A stretch of DNA of 64,000 nucleotides, taken from positions 558,001 to 622,000 of the forward strand of contig NW_017264194.1 of NCBI RefSeq assembly GCF_001619985.1. Direction: 5' to 3'. Source of the DNA: Xylona heveae TC161 (lineage: Eukaryota > Ascomycota > Xylonomycetes > Xylonales > Xylonaceae). The notes below the pieces were generated by a model, which searched no databases, was not told the DNA's origin, and saw only the letters and a program-made list of their open reading frames with translations. Each line of letters begins with the position of its first letter. The first letter of the stretch is position 1. Below, one piece after another: positions 26,110 through 37,821 of the stretch. Made by a program: the position numbers and the translations under genes.

Positions 26110-27903
26110 ATTGGTGAAGTATCTATTCGAGCTCAACGAGGTTTGACGGATTCTTGAAGTATCCGCCGCGTACCAGAGCAACGAAGGCGGGCAGGCGTAT
26201 CACTGGGCGATTATCATTGAGGTTGGCGCTTTCGGTACCTATTCCTTTGCGATCTCTGGCGACGGTTCCAACACATGACATCTCCGCTATCATCCTCAGG
26301 TCCGGCCTGAAGGACTGAGGATGACAAGGCCGCTCCCCTCCTTACTCTCAATAGCCCGGGATATGCGGCTTCTTGACAGGGCTGAGCGGAAGACACGGTT
26401 GGGACCACCGAATAGGTAAATCTCGAGACTGATGGAGCCTCGGAGCGCCCTGCGGCCGCTGTTTTGACGATATAGAGAAAGAGATGATGGTGGCTTCTTC
26501 AGGGCTTAGGATCAAGATCGTTCTGGAAAGATGTGCAGTACTGTAGGTTAGGTAGGCTTATTTTGCGGCGCGCGAATCGACACAGTGCCCTGAGCAAGTT
26601 CACCGGCAGGGGCGATGGCAGTACCGAGCAGGTACAGACAGGCTGCGGACTGGCCCCGGGAATCCGAAGTACTTTTCTGGCGAAGGAGGGGTTCCCCGTA
26701 CCTCGATCTGGCCAAAGTCACAGATGCGTACGAGAGTCTCTCTACTTGATCGAGTCTGGCCAGCTACACTGGGTGGGAACTAGCCAGAAGTATCGCGACA
26801 GACCACGCTTGCCAAACTCGGGTTTGATGAATCACTTTTTCCATGGCCTTCCGACCTGAAAGCTTCCTCGGGGGAGATTATTGTGCCATTTGGGGGGCGT
26901 GGCTGACTTGGGTCACCACAGGGGCGCCTCAGCGGCTGCACCCGAGCGGTGCTACGTAAGGCCCCAGGCACCCAACACAAAATGTTTCTATAAGAAGTTT
27001 CCGGGCACTAAACTACTGCTGGTGGGATACTTACCTTACCTAGCAATGCGCGCAACGCTTTAGCTTTGGTTTTGGCTTTGCTAGCGGACTTGTGCTGAAC
27101 AAGCCCAGGGCATAGAATTCTTCTTCAATAACCCTATCTAATCTTATTACAAAGGAGCTTGGATGGAAATGGAGAGTGTTGTAACTAATAAGATGATGAT
27201 TTTCATTGACTGCGATGAGAAAGCAGGTACGGAGTAGGTACCTTACTGTACTGACAAACGGCCCATCAGGGTCCTGCAACGGTCGCTGGCCAAATCTCCA
27301 CAGTGGGGACTGCAAGTGTTATCTGCTCATCAGCCTCGCCTTTATCTAGACCGTAGCGCCGTTCCTTGACCTGTATGTGGCACCCGCAAACAATACTGTA
27401 GCATACCGAACAACACATCTTACGAAAAGCGGCTACCGGCGATCTTAAAGAAAGGTAATATCCCAAGGACAGAAGTGTAGCCTATCGTTCAAGATGTTTA
27501 CTTAATCTGATAAGAAAATATACCAATTTTTGACCAGCTTATCGGTATTTTGTACACACGATTGTTCAAAATCATCGGATCTAATGCCCCCATACATTTG
27601 CTCTCAAACCTGCATCGCTATGAAGAGTATAGCCATAACTTGAAAAGACGTTCCACCATTGGCTGTTTAGTCATGTAAAAATGTTGATGTAAATAGTGCG
27701 CCCGAAAAAGAAAAAGAAAAATCAAATTGGTATCGTCACGCTCTGACCATGACGCCATAACTGTCGCTTGCAGAGCAGTAAATCGAACCATGCCCAAGGT
27801 ATGAGAAAAAGACAAGAGATTAATCAAACGTTTTTGAAGAGTGAAAATGCAAATTGACAGGGGATAGAAGCCCCACAATAAGTAAAGAAAAGAGAATAAG
27901 AGT
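26110..27903. other. Intergenic, upstream of the OGT-like gene
   Basis: No gene supported. The right side is the 3' flank of the C2H2 gene and the left side the OGT promoter and leader. It contains TAGGTTAGGTAGG near 26545, TTACCTTACCTAG near 27030 and TACGGAGTAGGTACC at 27228, motifs shared with other spacers in the window. Confidence 0.5.
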
Positions 27904-29881
27904 TTATCCTCCGAGGCGACGGCGGCGACCTCGACTCCCCCCCTGTGGCCGCTGTGCCAATACTTCTCGCAACTGGGGATCATCCCTGTCTATTTCCATG
28001 TGATGTACTCGCACGTGCCTTCAAACGACTATCAGCAGTTGCTTCGGAAACAGTGTACGTAGCTAGCATACCTTTGGAGGTTGTCGGGTCGGGGATATTT
28101 ATGCTCACGGTCTGGACAAAACGGACACCGATATCCAGGGGATTCGTGAACGAGTCCATGCCGGATCATTTCGTTCTTTCGCTTGAACCCTCGACCGCCC
28201 ACGCCGCGGGGACAGCCGGGCACCGAACAGAAATGTGGCCGTAGTTGCGAGTGCACGGTAGCGTGGGAGCTGATCAGATAGTTAGTTTGAGTTGCATCTT
28301 CAGATTGCGGGAGCGCGGACAGGACATACTTGAGCAGGTACTGCGTTTGAAAAGGCGGTGCGGTACATCCTGGATACTCGCATCGAAATCCACTAGTAGA
28401 AAGAGACGCTGTTGCAGGAGAATGGCTGTAACGAAGATGGCTACTATGATCTGCGTGAAAGGCCAACGGATGATTACTTGAACTATGATTTGAGCTCGTT
28501 GAATAACGGTCAATACCATGCTGCTGTTCTGCACCCGGTATAGCTGTAGATAGGGAATGGGCGTCCGTATGATAGACAACACCATGGTCAGGCACTTGAA
28601 AATGCCTTCGTGGAGTATAATAAGAGTATGTCGAGGGGGTATTAGAGTCTGGAGAGGTGGATTGAGAAGGTGATGATATGCTTGGGAGCTCTCGAGCTTG
28701 GCCGTATCCATTGGTTCGCGAGGACGTCTCATGGTATCCACCATGAGAAGACGTCTGTGTCGGCCCAGATTCGCTAGAAAGACGACGAAGGGCTGAGTGT
28801 TCTCGATAAGGCTGTGGATTTGATGGAGCGATGAATTGATTTAGCATGCGCGGGTCTTGGCCACTGAAATTTGTTGTAGCACCTGTCGGCTGATGCGCCG
28901 GACCGGTCCCATTAGAGTGGAAAGAGGGACCACTATGGGTGACAGCATTGGATCTGCCATCAAATGACTTCTTTTCTGCAGCTTCTGCTAGCTGCGTTAA
29001 TTGACTTAATGAAGGCAGGCTTTGTTGAGGTCCATTGTCCTGTGGCATCCGAAATCTTGGCCCCGAAGTCTCCTGCGAGGTTGAGATTGGATGAAGACGT
29101 AAGTCAGGCGACTTTACGCTGCCATCGCCTCCACGAAGCTCATCTCCTGGTCCTTGCGAGGGACTGCGTTTTCTATCAGGAAAAGCATTGTGTTGCGTCT
29201 GATCTGGTGAGCCATCACCAGGCTCACTGTTTTTCGACTTTGCAGGGCTATTCTGCGTTTGCTCGCTAGAACTTGGGGCGTCGTGCGGCGCCAGTTCTGG
29301 ATTTTGTAAATTATTTATTTGCCGATTCTCGGCTTCGCGATATCCAGAGTCCGTGCTCTCGTAGGAGACGCCAGGAGCAGAAGATTGTGCGGCATTGAAA
29401 GAGCGCAGCGCGTCTTGAGCCGCCTGCGCCGTACTAATCAAATCATGGTCAAGGCCGCCAGGGCCTGTCCCGCGCGCCTTCTCTTCACCATCGCTATGCA
29501 AAGGCTCAGAGTCACTAGATTCGGACTCTGAACTCGAGCTTGAACTCGGGGAACACCGCACTTGCTGCGCCACTTCTGGGTAATTAGGTCCCATGAGACT
29601 AACTAAAGTGGCGTCACCCTGATTCGCCGCACGCTTTGGATAATTAGAGTATTTTCGACGTCTCTTATGAGAGCTGGTACTGACCCGCTCTGGAGATTGA
29701 ACTGAATCCTGCGGAAGCTGCGGAGGAGGCGTTGATGCTGGGGTATTAAGCCTAACAATCTTTGCTTGAGGCGGAGGAGTATTTCGGAGTAGGGCGTCGT
29801 CGGGATCATAGGATTCTTCTGCCAGTTTGTTGGTTTGGATGCAAAGACAGGCCTCAGCCTTCTTTGCATGAAGGTCTTCTA
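27904..29881 (-). CDS. C2H2 zinc-finger transcription factor A (5' end unresolved)
   Basis: Predicted nuclear DNA-binding regulator. Exons 28269-28072 and 28018-27904 follow a long exon ending at 28330. From the ATG at 29594 this gives 525 residues. The frame stays open and protein-like for about 95 codons further upstream (LEDLHAKKAEACLC..., KRRRKYSNYPKRAANQGD), but has no ATG before a stop near 29903. So a 5' exon joined at the acceptor near 29881 is likely. The N-terminal two thirds is Ser/Gln/Pro-rich with an acidic-serine run. Near the C-terminus lie a first finger (CEYPGC ... HATVH), a second with an enlarged loop (CSVPGCPRG ... RHGLVH) and a third (CPFCPDREHKYPRPDNLQRH). The tail is basic (GRRRRLGG). 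The 60-nt intron at 28329-28270 sits inside finger 1 and is stop-free. The regulon is unknown. Confidence 0.82.
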
Positions 29882-31749
29882 GGTTTATCGATCCAGTGAT
29901 TCACTTGATAGAATCAGCAGAAACAACTGCTAGACCGGAGAAAGGAATCTCAATCAGTCAAAATTCCTGCAGGCCTTAAAATTCGGGATTGGATTCCGTG
30001 AGGGCCTCGACGCGCGGCTTCCCAATCTCGACTCCTCACGCTTTCCGGCGCTTTGAGAGGAGAATTTGCAGTTCTCACTTGGAACCAAAGCAATCTTTTC
30101 TATTCTGGAGTTATGTCAGTAATCATTGAGAAGCGGATGATCCCATTTAGTGCCCTCAAGAGCGAAAGGTTCTCAAAGCCAAGAGACCCATTTAACGCAT
30201 TTCCCCAGGGATAACAATTTGAAAGACCCTCCTGCTTGGCAGTAAATTGAAGAATGATTGAATGAATGAGTAATGCACGAATCCTATCTTCATCATGCAT
30301 TTCCTCCAATGGCCGCAAGGTCAGGTGACCAATTCATTTTCTAACCTGACTGGGCGAGAGAGGCCGCCAAAAGAACAGAACCAAAAAGAGGAAATATTAA
30401 ATGCAAATGTTTCAAGCAAATCGCCATTCCTCCGAGACATAAATTCATCCCAGCTGGGACAATGGCAAACAACGAGCACAAGAACGCGATGGAGGTATTG
30501 CAAGATCCAGAAGGTTCGCTTGGCTGCGAAGCGATGGTAAGGGGATTTCATCATACCTGAAATAAGGATCGCCTTTGAAGCTTAAGAATTCAAATTGCAA
30601 GGCTGAGGAGCCTGAAAACACATTGAAAGTTGGCTATTCACGAGCTCAGAAGTCCGCAATTCAAAAGCTCGTGATTATTGTCGTCCACCACGCTTAAAAC
30701 CGGGTAGCGAGGATAATCTGGCGTTGTCCTGGGGCAGCCTATGAGTGACCGTAACGGAGAGTATACAAAGTCAAGAGTGATCCTATTGGAGATGACTTTT
30801 AGGTCCAAACGCAGCACGAGCGGCCTCTTTCAAATACCACAACGAAAAATATGAAAGTAGCTCTCGAGTAAAATTAGACCAAGAGGAGTGGGGTCGGAGA
30901 ATCATGAGTCGTCCAAGTGCTGGGATCTGACGGTTTCGAAACTTGATGTCCACTGCAGCACCTCTCTCTGTCTCTCCGCTTTAAATCACCCGGGTACTAT
31001 TATTTGCGGCTAGACAGCCTCTCTCATTTGTCCTTCTCTGGTTATGGTGGGGGATGTGGGTTGGGCATGTCGTTCATGTCTATCGGCCTGTCGGTCAGAT
31101 GCCTCTTTTGGCTTAGCTTCTCGCCTATGGCCGTGTCCAACCCCCCGGTCCTGCCGGCGGGACGTTCTGCCAGACCTACAACCTGCCTCCTAAGAAGGCG
31201 GAATGGAGAATAACAAGAACCACGCTACCAATGGGCTTGATTCCCAGTGGTAGTAAGTCAGAAAATAAGGCGTATCAACATTGCTTGACTATATTACTAT
31301 ATTGTTAATTTCAACGATTGGAATCCGGCCAAGTATCACGGGATCTACAGTATTCAGTATTTTTGCGTGGTAAAACACCATGAGAGGTTGAGTAGCCGTC
31401 TAATTGTGAACGAATAGATCAAACGCATTGATTGAATGTCAAAAAAAGAGAAAGGTGTCGCCGCGTAGAAAAACAGTTTAGCTGACAACCTGGTGGTAAA
31501 CGGGAAGAGACCAGTCACTACAGTTTACTAGCGAGAATATAGATGGTTATCCATTCGAGTGTTGCCCCAAAAAAAACTCAAAAGGGAATGCTAAATCCAA
31601 CTCAATCGCCCAGGTATCTGATGTATAAGAGCAACCACACACTCCAGATATTTTGCTCCCTGAAACGCCGAAGTCCATCTTCAACCCGGGGAATAATATA
31701 TACATGAACTAAAGTACAAAGAATCCACAACCAAAATAGCGCTATTCGT
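29882..31749. other. Intergenic, upstream of C2H2 gene A
   Basis: No independent gene supported. A missing first exon of the C2H2 gene probably lies in 29.9-30.4 kb; several ATGs occur on the minus strand near 30100-30318, but none gives a unique join. The 3' flank of the NCBP3-like gene occupies 31.5-31.75 kb. Confidence 0.5.
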
Positions 31750-33376
31750 TCAAGCAAACATGTCTTCGGCCCTTTGCCGTCGTCCTCCTCTTCCCTCCAA
31801 CTTGTCCGCAAAGAGTTCCCTGTTTGAATTGCCGCCAAGTTTTCTGGGAAACAGCTCAGTCGCGTGAGACGGTGCTGGGACTACAGCCGCACCTCGAATA
31901 GACATTCCGGGATCCTGTTGTTGCTTGGCCGCTCCGCGGAAACTGAAGCCCTCCAACGGCCTGGAGTCAACAGCAGATGCGGGCATGGAAACCCTATCTT
32001 CGAAGCTAAGGGACGCTGAGTGTTGATTATTCGGATTCTATTCCATGACGCTCTTGATTAGCTGCAAATCCAAGTTTATTCATAATTATTGAGTCAATTA
32101 TGGCAGACTCACCGATCTAGGCATAGAGCTCGATAGACGGCCTTTGAACAAATCCCCAGTCTCGTCTGCAGCGTCGAATGCACCCGAACGACGATGTCTG
32201 CTCGTACCAGCTCTGTTTGGAAAGAGTTCGCGGCCATCCGGCAAAACCGATGCATCAGAGGCCAAGGCTCCACCGTTGGTAGCAGTAGCCTTCCCGCGAC
32301 CGCGGATTTCACCAGATATGTCTGTCCCTACGCCGCCCTGACCGGAGAACAATTCTTTCCCTCTATTTGAAACTGAACGATCCTGATCCCGCACGCGAGA
32401 GAGTGGCGGAGATCGTTGACGGTGTCTGCTTCTATGTGAAGTGCCATCGTCTGCGCCATTCCACCCAGGCGAAGCGCTCCTATTTCGGAGCAACCCTGTC
32501 TTGTTCCCAGTCTGTTTTGTTGGGAAGAGCTCTTTTCCAGCGGCACGAGATCTTCTTTCTACATCAGGAGAAGAATCACTGGATAATGACCTGCGCCTTC
32601 TTGCCCGTGGTTCATCGTCATACAATCCAACGTCAAAGCCGTGCTCTTCGTCCTGCCGGAGCCGGCGTCGGTGCTCTCTCCCATCATATTTTCGCCGCGC
32701 ACCCTCATCCCCTCTATGACCCTCGTTGCTTTTCTGTCCTCGATACTCCCGCGGGTCATGCTCAGGGTGCATCAAGTAAAACCGACTTGCTTCATAGGCT
32801 CGGGGCTTTTTAACGTCGGTGACGGTAGCCAACCTGACTTGAAGAGTCGACTCCGGGTGGGATGCCAAAGATTTTGCAGGTCGAAGCTGACTGGTCGGTA
32901 GAGAAGATGGTTCCTCATTCGGAATTAATGAAAAGCAAACCAATGCCTTAAGAGCAATGGCCGGCGTCGGAAAAACGAAATTAGCAGATGTATCATCGAT
33001 CCATTCGATGCGAGTTGGTGCATTCGAAGGAAAATGCTCCGATGAAAAGGCATTCAAATCCTCTGTCGAAAGCTCATCCAAGCCGCGAATGTAAATTTTG
33101 TGTGGTGTTAGTTGTGGCGCATCCTCTGCTTGTGTGACTGAGGCTTCGACAGCAGAAGTTTCCCCGGCAAGCTGATGATCCTACGCCCGAGTTTTACTTA
33201 GCAAATGCACGGATCTATCTTGATCGAAGTAACCATACCGTAGCCATACTTTCAGCCTCCATTGCTGTAGGATCATAATCCGGGCCCAAATCGAGATCCA
33301 TGTCAATATCCATTGCGGGAGGTTGTTGCGCGGCCGTGGCCTCTGTTGATGTTGGGAAAGCACTTGAACTTGCCAT
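31750..33376 (-). CDS. NCBP3-like nuclear cap-binding subunit
   Basis: Related to nuclear cap-binding protein subunit 3, which binds capped mRNA in the nucleus and aids export. Exons 33376-33239, 33180-32113 and 32037-31750 join to 497 residues. The NCBP3 RNA-recognition-like domain (about residues 75-130) has the hallmark IYIRGLDELSTEDLNAF followed by RIEWIDDTSANFVF. The rest is Arg/Asp/Ser-rich and disordered, with a recurrent ELFP/ELFS motif (ELFPTK, ELFSGQ, ELFPNR, ELFPRK, ELFADK), ending RRQRAEDMFA. The last intron has two in-phase acceptors. The distal one (AATAG, intron 32112-32038) gives the full form. The proximal one (TTGCAG, intron 32112-32062) adds seven codons and a stop, giving 409 residues. 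A CTAAT branch site just upstream of the distal acceptor favours the long form. Confidence 0.85.
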
Positions 33377-34194
33377 TTTCTAAATCGCTAAGGAAATAAT
33401 TCAGCATGCCCAATTGGTCCAGTGCATGAGACGCAAGAGCTGGAGCTTGGGGGGAAATGAGTTTATTCCAGACACACGAAGTAGTAAATATTACGACCAA
33501 TTGCTATCTCATACGCGAAACAAAAGCGGCAGTTGCCGCCGGCCCTCTCCCAACTTCTTTACTTGACCGCCAGGGCCGTCCTCTTCTTAACGCTTTCGCA
33601 AATGTTTCCTGAGTATCGATGTGGAGGAGGTTCTCCCTCCTCCGCAAACTCTAGAGCACAGCAAACACCTTGATCCTTTGCCCAGTTCTGAACCGCTCGC
33701 GCAGGAAGCGGTTCCAATAATTTCGAATCGCACCTACAAACCGGCAGATCACCCATTTCTCTCTGACGTCCGAAGGACTCCAAACGCCGATCTCCCTGAA
33801 CCGTGTCTGCGGCTATCACCATCACCCGATCGCGATTGTAGCCTCCTCATTGTCAGAACCCAGAAAACTTATATTTTGCCTTGAACAGCCAAGCGCTCTT
33901 CTAAGCTTAGTGATGAGCGTTGCTTGTCGAAGACAAATCTGTACTTGGTGTCTTCTTTCCATTTTGACATTCATGTGACGTGTTACCATAGTTTGGAACT
34001 TCCATTACTATCTTTCGAAGTAGCCGTGGGTGGTGCTGAAAGAATCGAAACTTGTTATATCTCAGGAGCATCAATTCGTTGGCGTTTCGTCGGTGGCAGT
34101 GACAGCAAAGCACTTTTATCTTGCCGGTTACGAGGACTACGAGACCTGCTCTCCGAGTCCTTGTCTGTTCTGCAGCTTGGACAAAAGGGCAAGA
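33377..34194. other. Spacer with weak minus-strand coding signal
   Basis: The minus strand carries an open frame of about 90 codons (33559-33825) with a protein-like composition (NWAKDQGVCCALEFAEEGEP) but no ATG start and no recognised domain. It could be a last exon of the unknown gene to its right or a relic. Nothing else is supported. Confidence 0.3.
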
Positions 34195-34880
34195 TCATTC
34201 CCGTCGACTCTCTTGTTCTGAGGCGAGTGACTCAGTATCCGACGAATCTGGACCATCCGTCAATCTCCATGCGTCCGGGTCTCGATCCCGGGGTAGGATC
34301 GTATCTAGGCCCCAGACCGTCGGATTATCCTCTTCATATGCTTTGTCTCTTTTCAGGAGATTGACTTCGGTCATCGGGGCCTGTCTGGTCGCGCAGCGAC
34401 AGCCTGGCACCCTGAGAAAGCAATAAATGTCTTTCTCTCCCTTCTTTGTTTACATGAGCGTGCGAAAATTGCCATCTTAAGTTGGCATTAACACTTACAG
34501 TCTCGAACCCCTTGTTGTCAATCATTTCCTTTCTATTTTGATCAAAGGACCAGCCTTTCCGTGATACCTTCATCATTTGAGCAACAGTGATCCTTTAAAC
34601 AAACATGCAGCTGATTTACTTACTATATTATCAACTCCATTTGCTGCTTGAAACTGGGCCAGTCTTTCTACCACTGACCAGCAGTGGATTCTCTGAGAAA
34701 AGTTCTTGTTGTGGCGAAAGTGAGAGAACCGGAAACTTATGAACGGCTCCTGGACGTTAGAACGCTGACCAGCAGCGGCTCTTCAGTGCCTGTTTTAATA
34801 ACTTCAAGATATGAGGACAAATCTTGAAGTGCTGCCGCAACCGCGCCGCCACCGATCAACAGCGTCCTTGTTGGGACGGG
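34195..34880 (-). CDS. Unrecognised multi-exon gene (ends uncertain)
   Basis: I do not recognise the product. Three minus-strand exons join cleanly. One ends at 34624 (ERLAQFQAANGVDNI), the next is 34567-34499 (23 codons, VSRKGWSFDQNRKEMIDNKG) and the last runs 34380-34195 (APMTEVNLLKRDKAYEEDNP ... stop). They are separated by introns of 56 and 118 nt. A further upstream exon near 34880-34745 encodes LLIGGGAVAAALQDLSSYLE, a Gly-rich then helical segment. Its junction is ambiguous: acceptors at CTCAG or GGTCAG would need weak donors. No starting ATG was found. The encoded text is hydrophilic and acidic at the end. It may be a real conserved protein whose first exon I cannot place, or a decaying gene. 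Confidence 0.4.
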
Positions 34881-36027
34881 ATATTGCAACTTAGTTGTAA
34901 AAAGTCAACGGTACCAGACCGTGAGTCTGATGCTGTCTTTAGGTTCTGGCTGGACACCGAAGCACGGTATTAACTTCAGGACCAGCCTATAAAACGATGT
35001 TCAAAATTTGAAAGGATGATCGTCTTTGCAAAGTAGGAGAGGAAAGGAGCTGAGGAAAATCAATATATACTTGCACGAGTCCATTCTTGCACACCCGATA
35101 CCTTAGACAATGAGTTTCCAGAACGAATCTGAAAATTATTCTATTTCAGCAATTATGAAGTTGTTGATGAATATGTTATTATTCTGTTTGCATTTATTCG
35201 CTCCAAGCTATTGTGCCAACGAGATGCAGAAGTATCTATTTATCAAGATGTGGATTATCCAACTATTCACATAAATCGGTTAGTAAGGAAATCGCGTTCT
35301 ATTGACATTCGCCATGGTTGCTCAATTCAATTGTCTCAAGGAAGTACAATAGAAATATATATCGCGTCCTGGATTGCTTGCCAAGAAGGACATTGAATAG
35401 CAGAGAGTGAATACTTTCTCAGAATCTCATTGTCAACTACTCTTACAATCTTCTCAGTATTACGGGACCGACAAGACAAAGAAAGGGCTTTGAGGCCCCA
35501 GTTTCTGCCCAAGAATGCAAGATAATTGCAGTCAAGAATTGCTCTTATACTGACACCGCAATGCATCTCAGTTTGAAAATGAGATTATCTAAGGTAGGTT
35601 ATATATCTATTTCTCTGGAGAGGTGCATCCAGAGTGATGTCATCTCTGAACAATGGTTTGATAGGTCCCACCAGTTGCAAGCAAGCCACAGGCGTGAGAC
35701 TGTGGGGGGCTGTGCTTAATGATGCGCTGCGGAATAGGTGTGTACCCCGTACTCTAGCTCGAGGCTGAGCTGGGGAAAGGCGCATGACTCAGCCAGTGTT
35801 GGACGCCTGAACTTTCGGGTCTCGCCTTATAAGCCGGTCTCTGCCTGTCACCTCAGGCACTCAGTAAATTCTTTGACCATTTTCAATTCTTCAGTTCTTT
35901 TTTTCCTTTTGCACTTTGACCGTTGCATTCTTTTGTTGTCTGCTCTCGAACCATATTGGTATTTGTTAACTTGTCAAAATTATCGAGTGCCCGAGACCTA
36001 TCCTCGGTCTTGATCTGATCCCGACCC
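34881..36027. other. Intergenic, upstream of the orphan gene
   Basis: A/T-rich, with no gene supported. The last 250 bases are pyrimidine-rich and include a TATA-like CTTATAAG near 35826, about 200 bp before the ATG at 36028, a plausible promoter and leader for the orphan gene. Confidence 0.4.
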
Positions 36028-37252
36028 ATGTGGAATCTTTCTCGCCCACCCGATCCGCTCGCTGCTGAGCTACCAGCTAGCAGCGACGTGCCCAGGTAAG
36101 TCTCTCGCAATGTGGTGGCTCGGTTGAGCTACACTTTCGTTCCCGCCGTCGCTAAGACTTTAAGCTTTAGCAACGGTCTTTGGGTGGACCCGGCTATCAA
36201 TTGTCGCCTTATGGATAACCCAATTGATAACCGTCCAAGGGACATGGTTCCCTCGACCGTCCCCATCAGCAAACATGACATGGCCGGCCCATTTTCGCAA
36301 TCGCCATGTCTAGTTGCCGACAAGGAAGGATCAACCATAGAGGTCTATGTATTGTCGGGACTTTCCCGACCGACTTACCATATATGGACCCATCAGCAAC
36401 CGCAATTGCCAACCCGGGATATTTACAGGTCTCGGTCGATTGCGCTCATGCGCCCCTCCACTGCCGAAAATCCCTCTAGCCTGTCTAATGACGTGGAATG
36501 TCTGTTAGACGCCAGGACCATTGCCCTTCAAGCTCGGTTTGCTCAGCTAATAGATGCACCATTCCACAACAAGTATTTGCACAAGCTCGAATCCGACGAG
36601 CCTGTTACGTGGCTAAAGTATGCTCGACCCTGTCTCAAAATATGATATACCCTTTGACTCCAGCACAATGCCAGTCAAGTGCTGGTAGTCAGTGAGTTTT
36701 ATTACGCTGTGGCTAACTGTATGCAGCCTGCATCATGAGAGGAGACTGCGGCACACCTTTGCCAATTACAAGAGCTACCAAGAGTGCTCCTTGTGTTGCC
36801 GCACCAAATCCCGGCAGCATCAAGGAGCTCAAAGCCCAACTTGTTTGGGGAATCAACAGGGTGATCTGTTCTCTCTTGAGATGGTTGAATGGGCGAGTCT
36901 TGAACTAGGCACGGTAGTGCCTTTTTCTGGGTCTAACGTCGAACATTGCGACGTTTCAGTTCATTTGATTAGACCCAGCCTTCCTGACTCTGATTGCAGC
37001 CTACAAGATATGCAAGACCCCAGAAAGAGTTCAGCACATGCAACGTTAGCAAAGACACGGTCGCGCAGCCTCTGGGAACAAGAAGTCGCAAAGATCATGG
37101 GCCGTTGGCTATCGAACGCCTTTCCACAACGTTTTCTACGCGCAGCAGAGCCTCCGTACTACCAGTGTTACCCTCGTCTCTCAGACCCGCCTATAGAGAC
37201 ACACGCCTTCTTCCAAAGGACGGTAACAACGACTACAACAAATACTATCTAA
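36028..37252 (+). CDS. Orphan three-exon protein, 346 aa, unknown function
   Basis: Exons 36028-36095, 36171-36617 and 36727-37252 join in frame to 346 residues with no leftover bases. Intron 1 starts GTAAGT and ends CTTTAG. Intron 2 (109 nt) starts GTATGC and ends with a CTAAC branch site followed by GTATGCAG. These well-formed sites argue that the gene is real. I recognise no domain. There is no signal peptide or membrane segment; the protein begins MWNLSRPPDPLAAELPASSD. The central part holds helical text (DARTIALQARFAQLIDAPFH), then a Cys cluster (ECSLCC), a long Ser-rich region and a threonine-rich end. The 34-37.3 kb neighbourhood is otherwise unrecognisable, which suggests a lineage-specific gene. 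Confidence 0.6.
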
Positions 37253-37821
37253 ATCTGAAAGCTTTTAATTCCCTCGTCTGCATGGTTCACCCCCTATTGT
37301 TCCAGACCAAGATACGAGGTGGTGCCTTGAGCCTTGCAGCACGGAGAAAATAAGGAGCGGTTGAGGCCACATCATCTTCTACAATTCTGCAGCTGATGCT
37401 GTGGTAAGTTTGCGCTTTTCCACAGAAATTTTATATCTGTGCACCCGAGAATTGGCACAGCTTTGCCACTGGTCGAGAAGAAATACTATAAAAGATCTGG
37501 AATCTCCTGCACACATATATACAGGAGATTGTGTCTTTTCAACATAGCGGAATGCGAAAAAGATCACACTGAATCCATTGTGACCTTCGAACAGGTCATT
37601 CACAGGCCCGCCATAGGCCGTCGCCACCGGAGACCGTGATAAACAAAGCTTTTTATCTTCGCACACTTTGGGCTTCCCATTAGCAGAAGATTATTCAAAA
37701 GGTGAATAATATAGTCTGCGCTCTCGGCTCATTGAAAACACTCCATAAGTCCTTACAACCTCGACCTTACACGCGCACACAAAAACATCATCATAAGCCA
37801 CGGCTTAACATCATTCACACA
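37253..37821. other. Intergenic, upstream of C2H2 gene B
   Basis: No gene supported. Presumably the promoter and leader of the zinc-finger gene starting at 37822. Confidence 0.5.

Noticed and set aside
26179-26181. Start of the OGT-like protein 24 codons upstream of 26109
   Set aside because: The codon there is TTG, not ATG; the first ATG of the frame is at 26109.
34230-34300. tRNA-like B-box match (GGTCTCGATCCCGGG)
   Set aside because: No matching A-box or cloverleaf stems around it, and it lies within a protein-like exon on the other strand.
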